DNA of 33,363 nt from Cohaesibacteraceae bacterium (GTDB taxonomy: Bacteria; Pseudomonadota; Alphaproteobacteria; Rhizobiales; MH13), in contig JANQJE010000153.1 of assembly GCA_028281795.1 (NCBI GenBank), positions 1 through 33,363 on the forward strand. Direction: 5' to 3'. Below are positions 1-7,106 of the stretch, piece by piece. Position 1 is the stretch's first letter, and each line of letters begins with the position of its first letter. Under the pieces are notes generated by a model that was given only the letters and a program-made list of their open reading frames with translations, made no database searches and had not been told where the DNA came from. The translations under genes and the position numbers were made by a program.

Positions 1-2
1 GG

Positions 3-620
3 CGGGCAGTGCGCATCGGGGCGTTGGCCACGCTGTCGCGCAACTTCCAGATGGGGTTTTTGCGCCCGCTTCTCGGCCGCCAGGATGTAGACCTGATCCT
101 GCGCTCGGGTTCCTCGGGCGATCTCTTGCGCGCCCTGGAAACATTGAATCTCGATGTGGTGCTTCTGACCCAGCCGCCGCAGCGTGATGCGGTGTCGCGC
201 TTCGTGGCACACAGGCTTGCCGAACAGCGGGTGAGCCTGATCGGAACGCCGGACCGGGTGTCAAAAGGCGTTCGGTTAGAACGGTTGCTTGTCGACCATC
301 CGGTGATTCTGCCAACGGCGGACAGTGGCATTCGCACAGGATTCGATGCCTGGATGGAGCGGTTGGACATCCGGCCTCAGATTGCCGCCGAGGCCGATGA
401 TATGGCGATGATGCGTCTGCTTGCGCGCGAAGGTGTCGGGCTGGCCGTTCTGTCGCCCATCGTCGTTCAGGACGAGCTGGCAAACGGCCTCCTGCTCGAG
501 GCGGCGCCGCTCCCCGATCTTGCCGAAACGTTTTACGCTGTCACCATGGAGCGGCAGTTTCCCAATCCGCTGGTTCGTGCGCTCCTGGTATCGGATACCA
601 AGCAAGGTGCTTCCATCTAG
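3..620 (+). CDS. LysR-family transcriptional regulator, effector-binding domain (5' end outside window)
   Basis: This is the C-terminal part of a LysR-type regulator. The frame is open from the first bases of the window, so the N-terminal winged helix-turn-helix is upstream and unseen. About 205 residues are visible. They begin with a VRIGALATLSRNFQ strand typical of the start of the LysR substrate-binding fold and continue through alternating beta/alpha segments to a typical C-terminal 'AREGVGLAVLSP' segment. The opening strand and the LRSGSSGDLLRALETLNLDVVL stretch, read in parts, resemble the NhaR branch (sodium/proton antiporter regulator), but this is an impression from memory. A GTG at 9 could be mistaken for a start, but the fold would then lack its DNA-binding domain. 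The targets are not in view. The cupin gene downstream on the same strand is a candidate partner only by position. Confidence 0.85.
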   Translation, partial: RAVRIGALATLSRNFQMGFLRPLLGRQDVDLILRSGSSGDLLRALETLNLDVVLLTQPPQRDAVSRFVAHRLAEQRVSLIGTPDRVSKGVRLERLLVDHPVILPTADSGIRTGFDAWMERLDIRPQIAAEADDMAMMRLLAREGVGLAVLSPIVVQDELANGLLLEAAPLPDLAETFYAVTMERQFPNPLVRALLVSDTKQGASI

Positions 621-709
621 CAACCGGTTACAACCCTTGGGGAGGTTTCTTCCAGTGGGTTGGCTGTAAAATGTCAGCCATCCCGACCGATGTTTTTGGA
701 GGAACGATC

Positions 710-1189
710 ATGTCTGATATGCTTCAGGACAAAGCCGTACCGGCACTTGATATCGCGCCGCGCGCAAAGCCCTCGAACTATCCAGAACCTTTCGCCTCCC
801 GTGTTGCTGGCCGGACCAAACGAGCATTGGGCGATGCATTCGGGTTGCAGACTTTCGGCGTCAACCTAACGGAGCTTGCGCCCGGCGGTGCATCGGCACT
901 GCTTCATCGTCACTCCAAGCAGGACGAAATGATCTACATCCTGCAAGGCCGTCCAACGCTGCGCACAGAGCATGGCGAGCAGGTACTGTCTCCAGGCATG
1001 TGTGCCGGTTTTCCTGCCGGTGGTGTCGCCCACCACCTCATCAACCGCACCGATGAGCCTGTGCTCTACCTTGAGGTCGGCGACCGAACGCCGGGCGACG
1101 AAGGCTCCTACCCGGAAGACGACCTGAAGGCTGTCCTTATCGACGGCGCATGGGCTTTCACGCGCAAAGACGGAACGCCGTATGGCTAA
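710..1189 (+). CDS. Small cupin-domain protein
   Basis: This is a 159-residue single-domain cupin. The conserved cupin motif 1 is visible as HRHSKQDEMIYILQG (two His and a Glu as metal ligands), followed by a Gly-rich turn and motif 2 around PAGGVAHHLIN, with a further His ligand. Proteins of this type bind a metal in a beta-barrel and can be sugar isomerases, dioxygenases or ligand sensors; nothing here fixes which. The start at 710 is preferred over an in-frame ATG at 671 because GGAGGA (about 698-703) sits seven bases before it. No signal peptide is seen, so the protein is probably cytoplasmic. It lies about 90 bases after the LysR gene and 134 bases before the sugar-binding protein gene, which has its own operator. 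It therefore may not belong to the sugar operon. Confidence 0.8.
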   Translation: MSDMLQDKAVPALDIAPRAKPSNYPEPFASRVAGRTKRALGDAFGLQTFGVNLTELAPGGASALLHRHSKQDEMIYILQGRPTLRTEHGEQVLSPGMCAGFPAGGVAHHLINRTDEPVLYLEVGDRTPGDEGSYPEDDLKAVLIDGAWAFTRKDGTPYG

Positions 1190-1237
1190 GTGAAGCCAGT
1201 GACTATGCGTCTTTGCTTCATCGCCCACAGAACAAGA

Positions 1238-1255
1238 AATACAAACGATTGTATT
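1238..1255 (+). promoter_or_regulatory. Putative LacI-type operator overlapping the -35 region of the plus-strand sugar operon
   Basis: The sequence AATACAAACGATTGTATT is a perfect 7-bp inverted repeat with a 4-bp spacer. It is followed at once by TTGATT (1254-1259), which can serve as a -35 hexamer overlapping the operator's right arm. The nearest -10 candidate about 17 bases on is weak. A nearly identical palindrome with the same arrangement lies at 16105-16122, upstream of the convergent minus-strand operon and beside a lacI-family gene. Repression by that LacI protein is inferred from symmetry, spacing and context. Confidence 0.75.
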
Positions 1256-1323
1256 GATTTGTCCGGCGGAATGCTGTTTCCTGTTTGAAAGGGCGCAGAC
1301 CCTGAAAACCGGGAGGACTTTCA

Positions 1324-2337
1324 ATGACACGTTTCACACGATTGGCGCTGGCCGTGTCGGCGTTTTCGCTGCTTACTGCAGCGCCTGCTGCGGCACAGGA
1401 CGCCTGTCTTGGTACAGCCGAGGCGCTACATTTGAGCGATGCACAGCTCGCCGATGTCATCGATCGCAATCTGACATTTGGCTTTCTGACCAACAACATT
1501 TCCGATGATTTCAGCCGCACCCTCGTGGCCGGTGGCGAAGCTTACGCTGAAGAGATCGGTGTGGAGCTGATCGTCAACAATGCCGATTTCGATGCCAACA
1601 CGCAGCTCTCGCAGTTCGATGCCCTCCTGCAGCGCCAGGTTGACGGCATCTTTCTGACGGCTGTGGATGCAAGCTCGATCGGTCAGGCGGTAAACCGTGC
1701 CAACCGGGATGGTGTGCCGGTTTTCATCGTTGGTGGTGCCCCGGCGCGCGGTGAGGTGATCGCCGTCATGAACGCATCCTCTTATCAGGGCAGCTTCGAT
1801 GCCGGTGCGGTGATGATGGATGCCATTGGTGAGGCCAACGCACAGGTTGCCATCCTTGGTATTCCCTTCGCGCTGCAGACCATTCGCGATCGTGAAAAAG
1901 GCATTCTGGATGCTGTCGGTGCAGCCGGTGGCCAGGTGATCTCCATGCAGTCCGATTTCAGTCAGGACCGTCTGCTGGAACTGGCGACCAACGTGATTCA
2001 AGCCAATCCTGACCTAAAGGGTATTTTCGCCACGTGGAGTCTCGCTGTGAATGCTGCCACTGAGGCCGTGGAACAGTCTGGCCGCGATATCGTCATAGCG
2101 GGTTATGACTCCGAAGTGCCGGGTTATGTGGAGCTTGCCGGCGGTGACACCAACATTGTCGCGTTGTCCGGCCAACAGGCCTCTGTGCAGGGGCGGGCAG
2201 CCATCGAGGGGTTGGTTCAGTCGATCCTCGGGGCGGAGCTTTGCGAAGAGATCATCACACCGAACCTGCTCGTGACGGCTGACAATTTCGAAGACAGCTG
2301 GTCCGTTCAATATCCAGGCGCCGAGCAACCCTGGTAA
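1324..2337 (+). CDS. Sugar ABC transporter periplasmic substrate-binding protein (ribose/RbsB type)
   Basis: This 337-residue protein is a periplasmic binding component for a monosaccharide or similar ligand, of the RbsB/Peripla_BP_4 type. The N-terminus is a clear Sec signal peptide (basic MTRFTR, a hydrophobic stretch, cleavage after AAPAAA, mature start near QDAC). The body has the two-lobed fold signatures: GFLTNNISDDFSRTL-like first strand, DALLQRQVDGIFLTAVD at the end of the first lobe, and NPDLKGIFATWSLA in the second. A Shine-Dalgarno GGGAGGAC lies 8-10 bases before the ATG. It is the first gene of the operon 1324-6714 and is separated from the ATPase gene by a strong hairpin. That should give it more transcript than the membrane components, as is usual for binding proteins. 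The ligand is unknown. The LacI-type operator upstream suggests a substrate-inducible system. Confidence 0.9.
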   Translation: MTRFTRLALAVSAFSLLTAAPAAAQDACLGTAEALHLSDAQLADVIDRNLTFGFLTNNISDDFSRTLVAGGEAYAEEIGVELIVNNADFDANTQLSQFDALLQRQVDGIFLTAVDASSIGQAVNRANRDGVPVFIVGGAPARGEVIAVMNASSYQGSFDAGAVMMDAIGEANAQVAILGIPFALQTIRDREKGILDAVGAAGGQVISMQSDFSQDRLLELATNVIQANPDLKGIFATWSLAVNAATEAVEQSGRDIVIAGYDSEVPGYVELAGGDTNIVALSGQQASVQGRAAIEGLVQSILGAELCEEIITPNLLVTADNFEDSWSVQYPGAEQPW

Positions 2338-2360
2338 ATCCATCCCTCCCGAAGAAACTT

Positions 2361-2391
2361 GAGCGGGTCCTTTTCTGGATCCGCTCTTTTT
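2361..2391 (+). terminator. Rho-independent terminator or attenuator after the binding-protein gene
   Basis: Bases 2361-2370 (GAGCGGGTCC) pair with 2377-2386 (GGATCCGCTC) with one G-U pair and a 6-nt loop, followed by five T residues (2387-2391). Flanking bases TCCCGAA (about 2347-2353) and TTCGGGA (about 2390-2396) can extend the stem. It lies between the binding-protein stop (2337) and the ATPase start. It is probably a partial terminator that keeps binding-protein mRNA in excess, and it may also act as a 3' stabilising hairpin. Confidence 0.8.
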
Positions 2392-2415
2392 CGGGAAGCC
2401 TCCAGTGAGCCCTTC

Positions 2416-3948
2416 GTGACCTCACCGCATCGCCAGTCTTCACTTCGTCTCGTTCTGACGGGGATTACCAAACGCTTTCCCGGTGTGACGGCGTTGGATG
2501 ATGTGAGCTTCGATGTGCGGGCGGGCGAGGTGCACGCCTTTATGGGCGAGAACGGTGCCGGCAAATCGACACTGATGAAGATCGGTGCCGGTATCCACAA
2601 GCCCGATGCAGGACACATCGAGGTGGAAGGCGCGCGGGTGACGCTTGGAAGCCCGTCTGATGCCACCGATCTTGGCATTCACACTGTGTTCCAGGAACTC
2701 ACCGTGCTCGACAATCTTGACGTCGGGCAGAACATTCTGATCGGGCAGGAGCCGATGCGAGGTGGCGTCTGGCTTGATCGCGTGGCTCTTTACCGCGAGG
2801 CGCAGGCTGTTCTGGATCGCCTCGACATTAAGCTCGATGCACGCGCACCTATCCGCACGCTGTCCACCGGTCAGCGGCAGATGGTGGAAATCGCGCGAGC
2901 GTGCGGTGAAACGCCGAAGGTTCTGGTGCTGGACGAGCCAACCTCCTCATTGGGCCGCCAGGAAGAAGAACTGCTTTTCGCGCTGGTGGACCGGCTGCGT
3001 GCCGATGGTGTCGGCATTGTCTACATCACCCACCGTATGTCCGAAGTGTTTCGTCTGGCCGACCGTATTACGGTGTTGCGTGACGGCAAACATGTCGTGA
3101 CCGCGCCGCGCGCAGACTTTACGCGTGAGGCATTGATCGCCGCCATGGTGGGCCGGAGCGTCGATGAACGGCCCAGCGGTTCCGCGGTTGAGGATCTGCA
3201 CGTGGCGCTGCGCGTCGAGGGCCTGGCAAGGGGCTCGGTCGTGCGTGACGTGTCGTTTGACCTGCATGCCGGAGAGGTGCTCGGTGTTGCCGGGCTCATG
3301 GGGGCCGGGCGTACCGAACTGGCAAGGCTGATGGCGGGCGTCGATGCGGCTGATTCCGGTCAGATGCATCTGTTCGGTGAGCCCTTCGCGCCGGGCAATG
3401 TGGCAGACGCTATTGCCGCTGGCGTTGCCTATCTCCCGGAGGACCGCAAAACGCAGGGCCTCATCCTGTCACTGTCGGTGGCTGACAACATCGCGTTGCC
3501 AAATCTTGGCCGGTTGAGCCGTTCGGGCATTCTTTCCATGACGAAGCTCCGCGAGCTTGCCACAATATGGTCTGCCAAGCTCGGCATTCGTGCTGCGTCG
3601 CCCCAGGTGGCGGTGGATACGCTTTCCGGCGGCAACCAGCAGAAAGTGGCCATCGCCAAGTGGCTTGCCACAGAACCGAAAGTGATCCTGCTGGATGAGC
3701 CGACGCGCGGGGTGGATGTCGGTGCCAAAGCCGAGATTTATGCACTTATACGGGACCTTGCCGCGCAGGGTGCTGCTGTGATGGTGATCTCGTCGGAACT
3801 GCCGGAAGTCCTTCAGATCAGCGACCGGATCGCCGTCATGGCGCATGGGCGGATCGCAGGGATTGTCCCCGCTGAAGGGGCAACGGAAGAGAGCCTGCTC
3901 GATCTGGCGTTCACCGAAGTCCAAGACGGGCAGGGGGTGGCAGCGTGA
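2416..3948 (+). CDS. Sugar ABC transporter ATP-binding protein with two ABC domains (RbsA type)
   Basis: This is a tandem-ABC ATPase that powers the ribose-type importer, about 510 residues, the usual family length. The first domain has a Walker A GENGAGKST, a signature LSTGQRQMVEIARA and a Walker B VLVLDEPTSSL. The second has the degenerate Walker A typical of this family (GLMGAGRTE), a signature LSGGNQQKVAIAKW and a Walker B VILLDEPTRGVDVG. The family's usual 'MKILAG' after Walker A reads MKIGAG here, a small deviation. The GTG at 2416 was chosen as the start. A longer frame from TTG 2359 would begin inside the terminator hairpin, and the conserved domain starts only at about residue 10 of the GTG form. 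No strong Shine-Dalgarno is visible, so the start is moderately sure. The stop overlaps the next gene's start by 4 nt (GTGA). Confidence 0.88.
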   Translation: MTSPHRQSSLRLVLTGITKRFPGVTALDDVSFDVRAGEVHAFMGENGAGKSTLMKIGAGIHKPDAGHIEVEGARVTLGSPSDATDLGIHTVFQELTVLDNLDVGQNILIGQEPMRGGVWLDRVALYREAQAVLDRLDIKLDARAPIRTLSTGQRQMVEIARACGETPKVLVLDEPTSSLGRQEEELLFALVDRLRADGVGIVYITHRMSEVFRLADRITVLRDGKHVVTAPRADFTREALIAAMVGRSVDERPSGSAVEDLHVALRVEGLARGSVVRDVSFDLHAGEVLGVAGLMGAGRTELARLMAGVDAADSGQMHLFGEPFAPGNVADAIAAGVAYLPEDRKTQGLILSLSVADNIALPNLGRLSRSGILSMTKLRELATIWSAKLGIRAASPQVAVDTLSGGNQQKVAIAKWLATEPKVILLDEPTRGVDVGAKAEIYALIRDLAAQGAAVMVISSELPEVLQISDRIAVMAHGRIAGIVPAEGATEESLLDLAFTEVQDGQGVAA

Positions 3949-4889
3949 ATCAGTCCGTGGCCAAGCTGCTGCGTGATGTCATGCCCTATCTGGGGCTGGT
4001 CCTGCTTGTCGGCTACTTCTCGTTTTCGTCGGAGTTCTTCTTCAACGCGCGCAACTTCGAGCGGCTCGCGACTGACAGTGCCACCTTGATGCTCGTCGCG
4101 TTCGGTATGACGCTGGTGATCCTGATCGGTGAGATCGACCTTAGCGTTTCAGCTGTTGTCGGTCTTTTGTCCGTGGTGCTGGCGCAGATGATGGTTGCCG
4201 GGCTTGCCTGGCCCATTGCGATGGTGCTCGTCATCGTTCTGTCGGTCGCCATCGGGACGATGAACGGTGTGATCACGGTCTATGGGCAGATACCCTCTTT
4301 CATCGTCACGCTCGGCATGCTGGCCATCGCGACGGGGCTCGCCTTTGTGTTCACCGGGTCGGTTTCGGTTGCGATCCTGCAGTATGATTTTCTGGATCTT
4401 TTCTACTCCGATCAGATTTTCGGCCTGCCCATACCGCTGATCATCGTGACGTTGGCCTTTCTGACCTGCGTTGGTCTCCTGAACAGAACCCGCTTTGGCC
4501 GTGAGCTTTTTGCCGTTGGGGCGAACATGGAAGCAGCGCGGCTTTCCGGCGTGCCGGTGAAGCAACGCAAGGTGACGGTGTTCGCCATCATGGGATTGCT
4601 CGTCGGTGTCGGCGCCGTGCTTAGCGCCGCGCGTCTGGGCAACGGAGCGCCTGGGTCCAGCCCGACGCTCACACTGGATGCGATCGCCGCGGTAATCATC
4701 GGAGGCGCGAGCCTGTTTGGCGGCTGGGCTTCTGTGGTGCGTACTTTGCTCGGTGCGCTTCTGATCGCCGTGCTCAACAATGGCATGGTGCTTCTGAACG
4801 TGAACATCGACGCGCAGTACATCGTCAAAGGGGTGATTATCCTTTTTGCGGTGGTGCTGGAGCGGCTGGCCTCGGGGGCGCGATCATGA
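3945..4889 (+). CDS. Sugar ABC transporter permease (RbsC type), first copy
   Basis: This 314-residue inner-membrane permease belongs to the BPD_transp_2 family. Hydrophobic segments run along the whole length, compatible with 8-10 transmembrane helices. Conserved family stretches are visible: GMTLVILIGEIDLSVSA near residues 45-65, FAVGANMEAARLSGVPV as the cytoplasmic coupling loop near 190, and DAIAAVIIGGASLFGG near 245. It starts at a GTG overlapping the ATPase stop (GTGA) and its own stop overlaps the next permease (ATGA), so translation is coupled. With the second permease it probably forms a heterodimeric pore for the ligand delivered by the 1324-2337 binding protein. Confidence 0.9.
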   Translation: MNQSVAKLLRDVMPYLGLVLLVGYFSFSSEFFFNARNFERLATDSATLMLVAFGMTLVILIGEIDLSVSAVVGLLSVVLAQMMVAGLAWPIAMVLVIVLSVAIGTMNGVITVYGQIPSFIVTLGMLAIATGLAFVFTGSVSVAILQYDFLDLFYSDQIFGLPIPLIIVTLAFLTCVGLLNRTRFGRELFAVGANMEAARLSGVPVKQRKVTVFAIMGLLVGVGAVLSAARLGNGAPGSSPTLTLDAIAAVIIGGASLFGGWASVVRTLLGALLIAVLNNGMVLLNVNIDAQYIVKGVIILFAVVLERLASGARS

Positions 4890-5827
4890 CACGGGCCCAG
4901 ATCGCCAACTACGGAATCTTCTTCGCTTTTGCGCTGGTGGTCATCGGCCTGATGCTGGTCAGCCCGGCTTTCCGGGCGCCGGAAAACCTTGTTTCCATCG
5001 GTCGGCAGATCGCGGTGCTTGGCATCGCTTCCTTTGCCATGACGTTCGTCATCCTGGCCGGTGAGATCGATCTGAGTGTGGGCGCGGTGGCGTCGGCGTC
5101 GGGTGTCGTGACGGCCATGGCGCTTGCAGCCGGTATGGGACCATGGGCGATCCTGGTTGGGGTAGGCGTCGGCGCCGGTTTCGGTCTGATGAACGGGCTG
5201 CTGACGATCTATGCCGCAGTCCCGTCTTTTATCGCGACTCTGGTCAGTTTCTTCATTGCGCAGGGCGTGGCGCTGACGCTGACCGGTGGCCGCACGATCC
5301 TTTTCGATGCGGACTGGTTCCGCGATCTCTTCGCAACGGGTACCGTCTTCGGTCTGCGCAGCGCGTTTCTCTGGCTTATCTTTGCGTTTCTGGCGCTCTG
5401 GTGGCTGCTTGCCCGCACACGGTTCGGGGCACATGTCTATGCGATCGGCGGCAACCAGCAGTCCGCGCGGATGCTCGGCCTTGCGGTGGATCGGATCAAG
5501 CTCATCATCTTCACCATGGCTGGCGCGTTGATGGGTCTCGTCGGGATGATCCTCATCTCGCGCATCGGCAATGCACGCAGCGATGGCGCCATCGGTCTTG
5601 AGTTCGATGCCATTGCCGCCGTGGTCATTGGTGGAACAGCGCTTGGTGGCGGAACCGGCTCGTTGTTGCGCTCGCTTATCGGCGTGATGCTGATCGGTGT
5701 GCTGAACAATGGCTTGGCCATCCTCAATGTAGATTTCAACGCTCAGCAGGTGATCAAAGGTGTTCTGGTCATTGCCGTGGTGCTGCTGGACCGATGGGCG
5801 CGCGGCCTGAAAGGAGCCTCGGCATGA
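4886..5827 (+). CDS. Sugar ABC transporter permease (RbsC type), second copy
   Basis: This 313-residue permease is a paralogue of the preceding gene. The same landmarks appear: MTFVILAGEIDLSVGAVAS near residue 55, the coupling-loop stretch YAIGGNQQSARMLGLAV near 185, and DAIAAVVIGGTALGGG near 245. Two different permeases plus one tandem ATPase is a known arrangement in this transporter family. The ATG at 4886 overlaps the previous stop (ATGA), and the stop at 5825-5827 overlaps the lactonase start, again ATGA. This tight coupling places the downstream SMP-30-type enzyme in the same functional unit as the transporter. Confidence 0.9.
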   Translation: MTRAQIANYGIFFAFALVVIGLMLVSPAFRAPENLVSIGRQIAVLGIASFAMTFVILAGEIDLSVGAVASASGVVTAMALAAGMGPWAILVGVGVGAGFGLMNGLLTIYAAVPSFIATLVSFFIAQGVALTLTGGRTILFDADWFRDLFATGTVFGLRSAFLWLIFAFLALWWLLARTRFGAHVYAIGGNQQSARMLGLAVDRIKLIIFTMAGALMGLVGMILISRIGNARSDGAIGLEFDAIAAVVIGGTALGGGTGSLLRSLIGVMLIGVLNNGLAILNVDFNAQQVIKGVLVIAVVLLDRWARGLKGASA

Positions 5828-6714
5828 GTGTGATTGCAGGCGATATAGAACGATTGGCTACAGGTCTTGCCTTCACCGAAGGGCCTGTCTGGCTGCCCGA
5901 TCATCAGACGCTGTTGTTCACCGATATTCCGGGCAATGCGATCCATGCGTGGAGCCACGAGCGTGGCCTGTCGCTGTGGACGGATGATGCGCACTTTGCG
6001 ATCGGTCTGGCGCGCGCTACGGACGGCCGTGTGCTGTCGTGTGAACACTCCACGCGGTGCCTGACGGCATTGACGGTCAACGCAGACGGTTCCTATGGCG
6101 GGCGCGATGTGCTCGCCCGTTCGCTCGATGGCCGAGTGCTGAACTCCACCAACGATGTGATCTGCACCTCCGATGGCACGATCCTCTTCACCGATCCGCC
6201 ATTCGGCGTGCGGGCCGAAGACGGCGAACTGCATGGCTACCAGCAGGCGATGGAACTGCCGGGCTGCTATGTTTTCAAAGTCGGTGCCGATGCCGACAGT
6301 CCGGTGTCTGTGCTCACCGAGATCTACCGTCCGAACGGACTGTGTCTGTCACCCGATGAACGCACACTTTATGTGAGCGACAGTTCCGAAGTGCATCACA
6401 AGGTGCTTGCCTGCGACATCTCCAAGACATGGGAAGTGTCGAACCTGCGCGATTTTGCGGCGATGCCGGTCGGCGTGCCCGACGGCATGCGTGTCGACAC
6501 GGCGGGTAATCTTTGGGTCGGGGGCGGCGACGGCGTTTATGTCTATGATCCGGATGGGAGCCAGATCGGCCACGCGCCGGTGCCGGAAATGGTGACGAAC
6601 GTCGAGTTTGGTGGCGCTGACGGGGATGAGCTTTTCATCACCGCTGTTTCCTCGCTCTATCACCTGAAGACCGAGCTGCCGGGCGGGCGTGCCTGGCGCT
6701 ATGGTGACCGGTAG
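5824..6714 (+). CDS. SMP-30/gluconolactonase family protein, probable sugar lactonase
   Basis: This is a 296-residue six-bladed beta-propeller of the SMP-30/LRE family, whose members hydrolyse aldonolactones with a divalent metal. Expected metal ligands are visible: Glu19 in FTEGPVW, Asn171 in RPNGLCLS and Asp220 in VPDGMRVD, with Asn110 in NSTNDV as a likely substrate-side residue. No signal peptide is seen, so it should act in the cytoplasm. The ATG at 5824 has AAAGGAG upstream and overlaps the permease stop (ATGA); an earlier ATG at 5794 lies inside the permease gene and is less likely. A lactonase after a sugar importer suggests oxidation of the imported sugar to a lactone. The matching dehydrogenase could be the SDR or the GMC enzyme of the convergent operon. 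Its 3' end overlaps that operon's last gene by 16 nt. Confidence 0.88.
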   Translation: MSVIAGDIERLATGLAFTEGPVWLPDHQTLLFTDIPGNAIHAWSHERGLSLWTDDAHFAIGLARATDGRVLSCEHSTRCLTALTVNADGSYGGRDVLARSLDGRVLNSTNDVICTSDGTILFTDPPFGVRAEDGELHGYQQAMELPGCYVFKVGADADSPVSVLTEIYRPNGLCLSPDERTLYVSDSSEVHHKVLACDISKTWEVSNLRDFAAMPVGVPDGMRVDTAGNLWVGGGDGVYVYDPDGSQIGHAPVPEMVTNVEFGGADGDELFITAVSSLYHLKTELPGGRAWRYGDR

Positions 6715-7106
6715 ATCGGTCCGCGTGCGATGACAGGTTTCAGCAAGGCTTCATCGTCGGGCGTCAGACCGCCCGAGCTGTCGCGCGCTTCCTGCCCCGG
6801 ATAGCCAATCGCAGCTCGGGTCTGCGGATGCATGAAGTAGGCGTTGGCCAAGACGATGCCGAGCGCCTCGAAACCCGCCCGATCCGTCTGGGCTAGCGCT
6901 TCAACGTCGGCCAAGGTGGCGATGTTACCCGGTAGGTCCAAGAATCGCACCATCGGTTCCAGACGGGATGGGTCTATGGCGAGAACCTCATCGATTGGAT
7001 CCCGCCAAAGCATCAAATCCTCAGCTGACGGCATGTCTGCTCCGCCGGGGATCATGACTTTGGCGAATTCAGCCAGGTGCATGCGCTGATCAGCCGAGAG
7101 TGTCAT
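6699..7106 (-). CDS. Gluconate 2-dehydrogenase subunit 3-like small subunit of a GMC oxidoreductase
   Basis: This protein of about 135 residues is the likely small partner of the GMC flavoprotein encoded just upstream. It has the pattern of the gluconate 2-dehydrogenase subunit 3 family: an N-terminal helix that includes FAKVMIPGGADMPSAED, a middle helical section, and a C-terminal YPGQEARDSSGGL stretch. Family members are often exported through a Tat signal, but none is present here, so the complex should be cytoplasmic. The ATG at 7106-7104 overlaps the stop of the GMC gene (ATGA); an upstream in-frame start at 7154 would lie inside the GMC gene and is rejected. It is the last gene of the minus-strand operon. 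Its final 16 nt overlap the plus-strand lactonase gene. Confidence 0.8.
   Translation of the reverse strand: MTLSADQRMHLAEFAKVMIPGGADMPSAEDLMLWRDPIDEVLAIDPSRLEPMVRFLDLPGNIATLADVEALAQTDRAGFEALGIVLANAYFMHPQTRAAIGYPGQEARDSSGGLTPDDEALLKPVIARGPIYRSP

Noticed and set aside
4412-5434. Long open frame on the minus strand opposite the two RbsC-type permeases
   Set aside because: The translation is rich in Arg, His, Asp and Gln with no domain pattern, as expected for an antisense shadow of a hydrophobic GC-rich gene.
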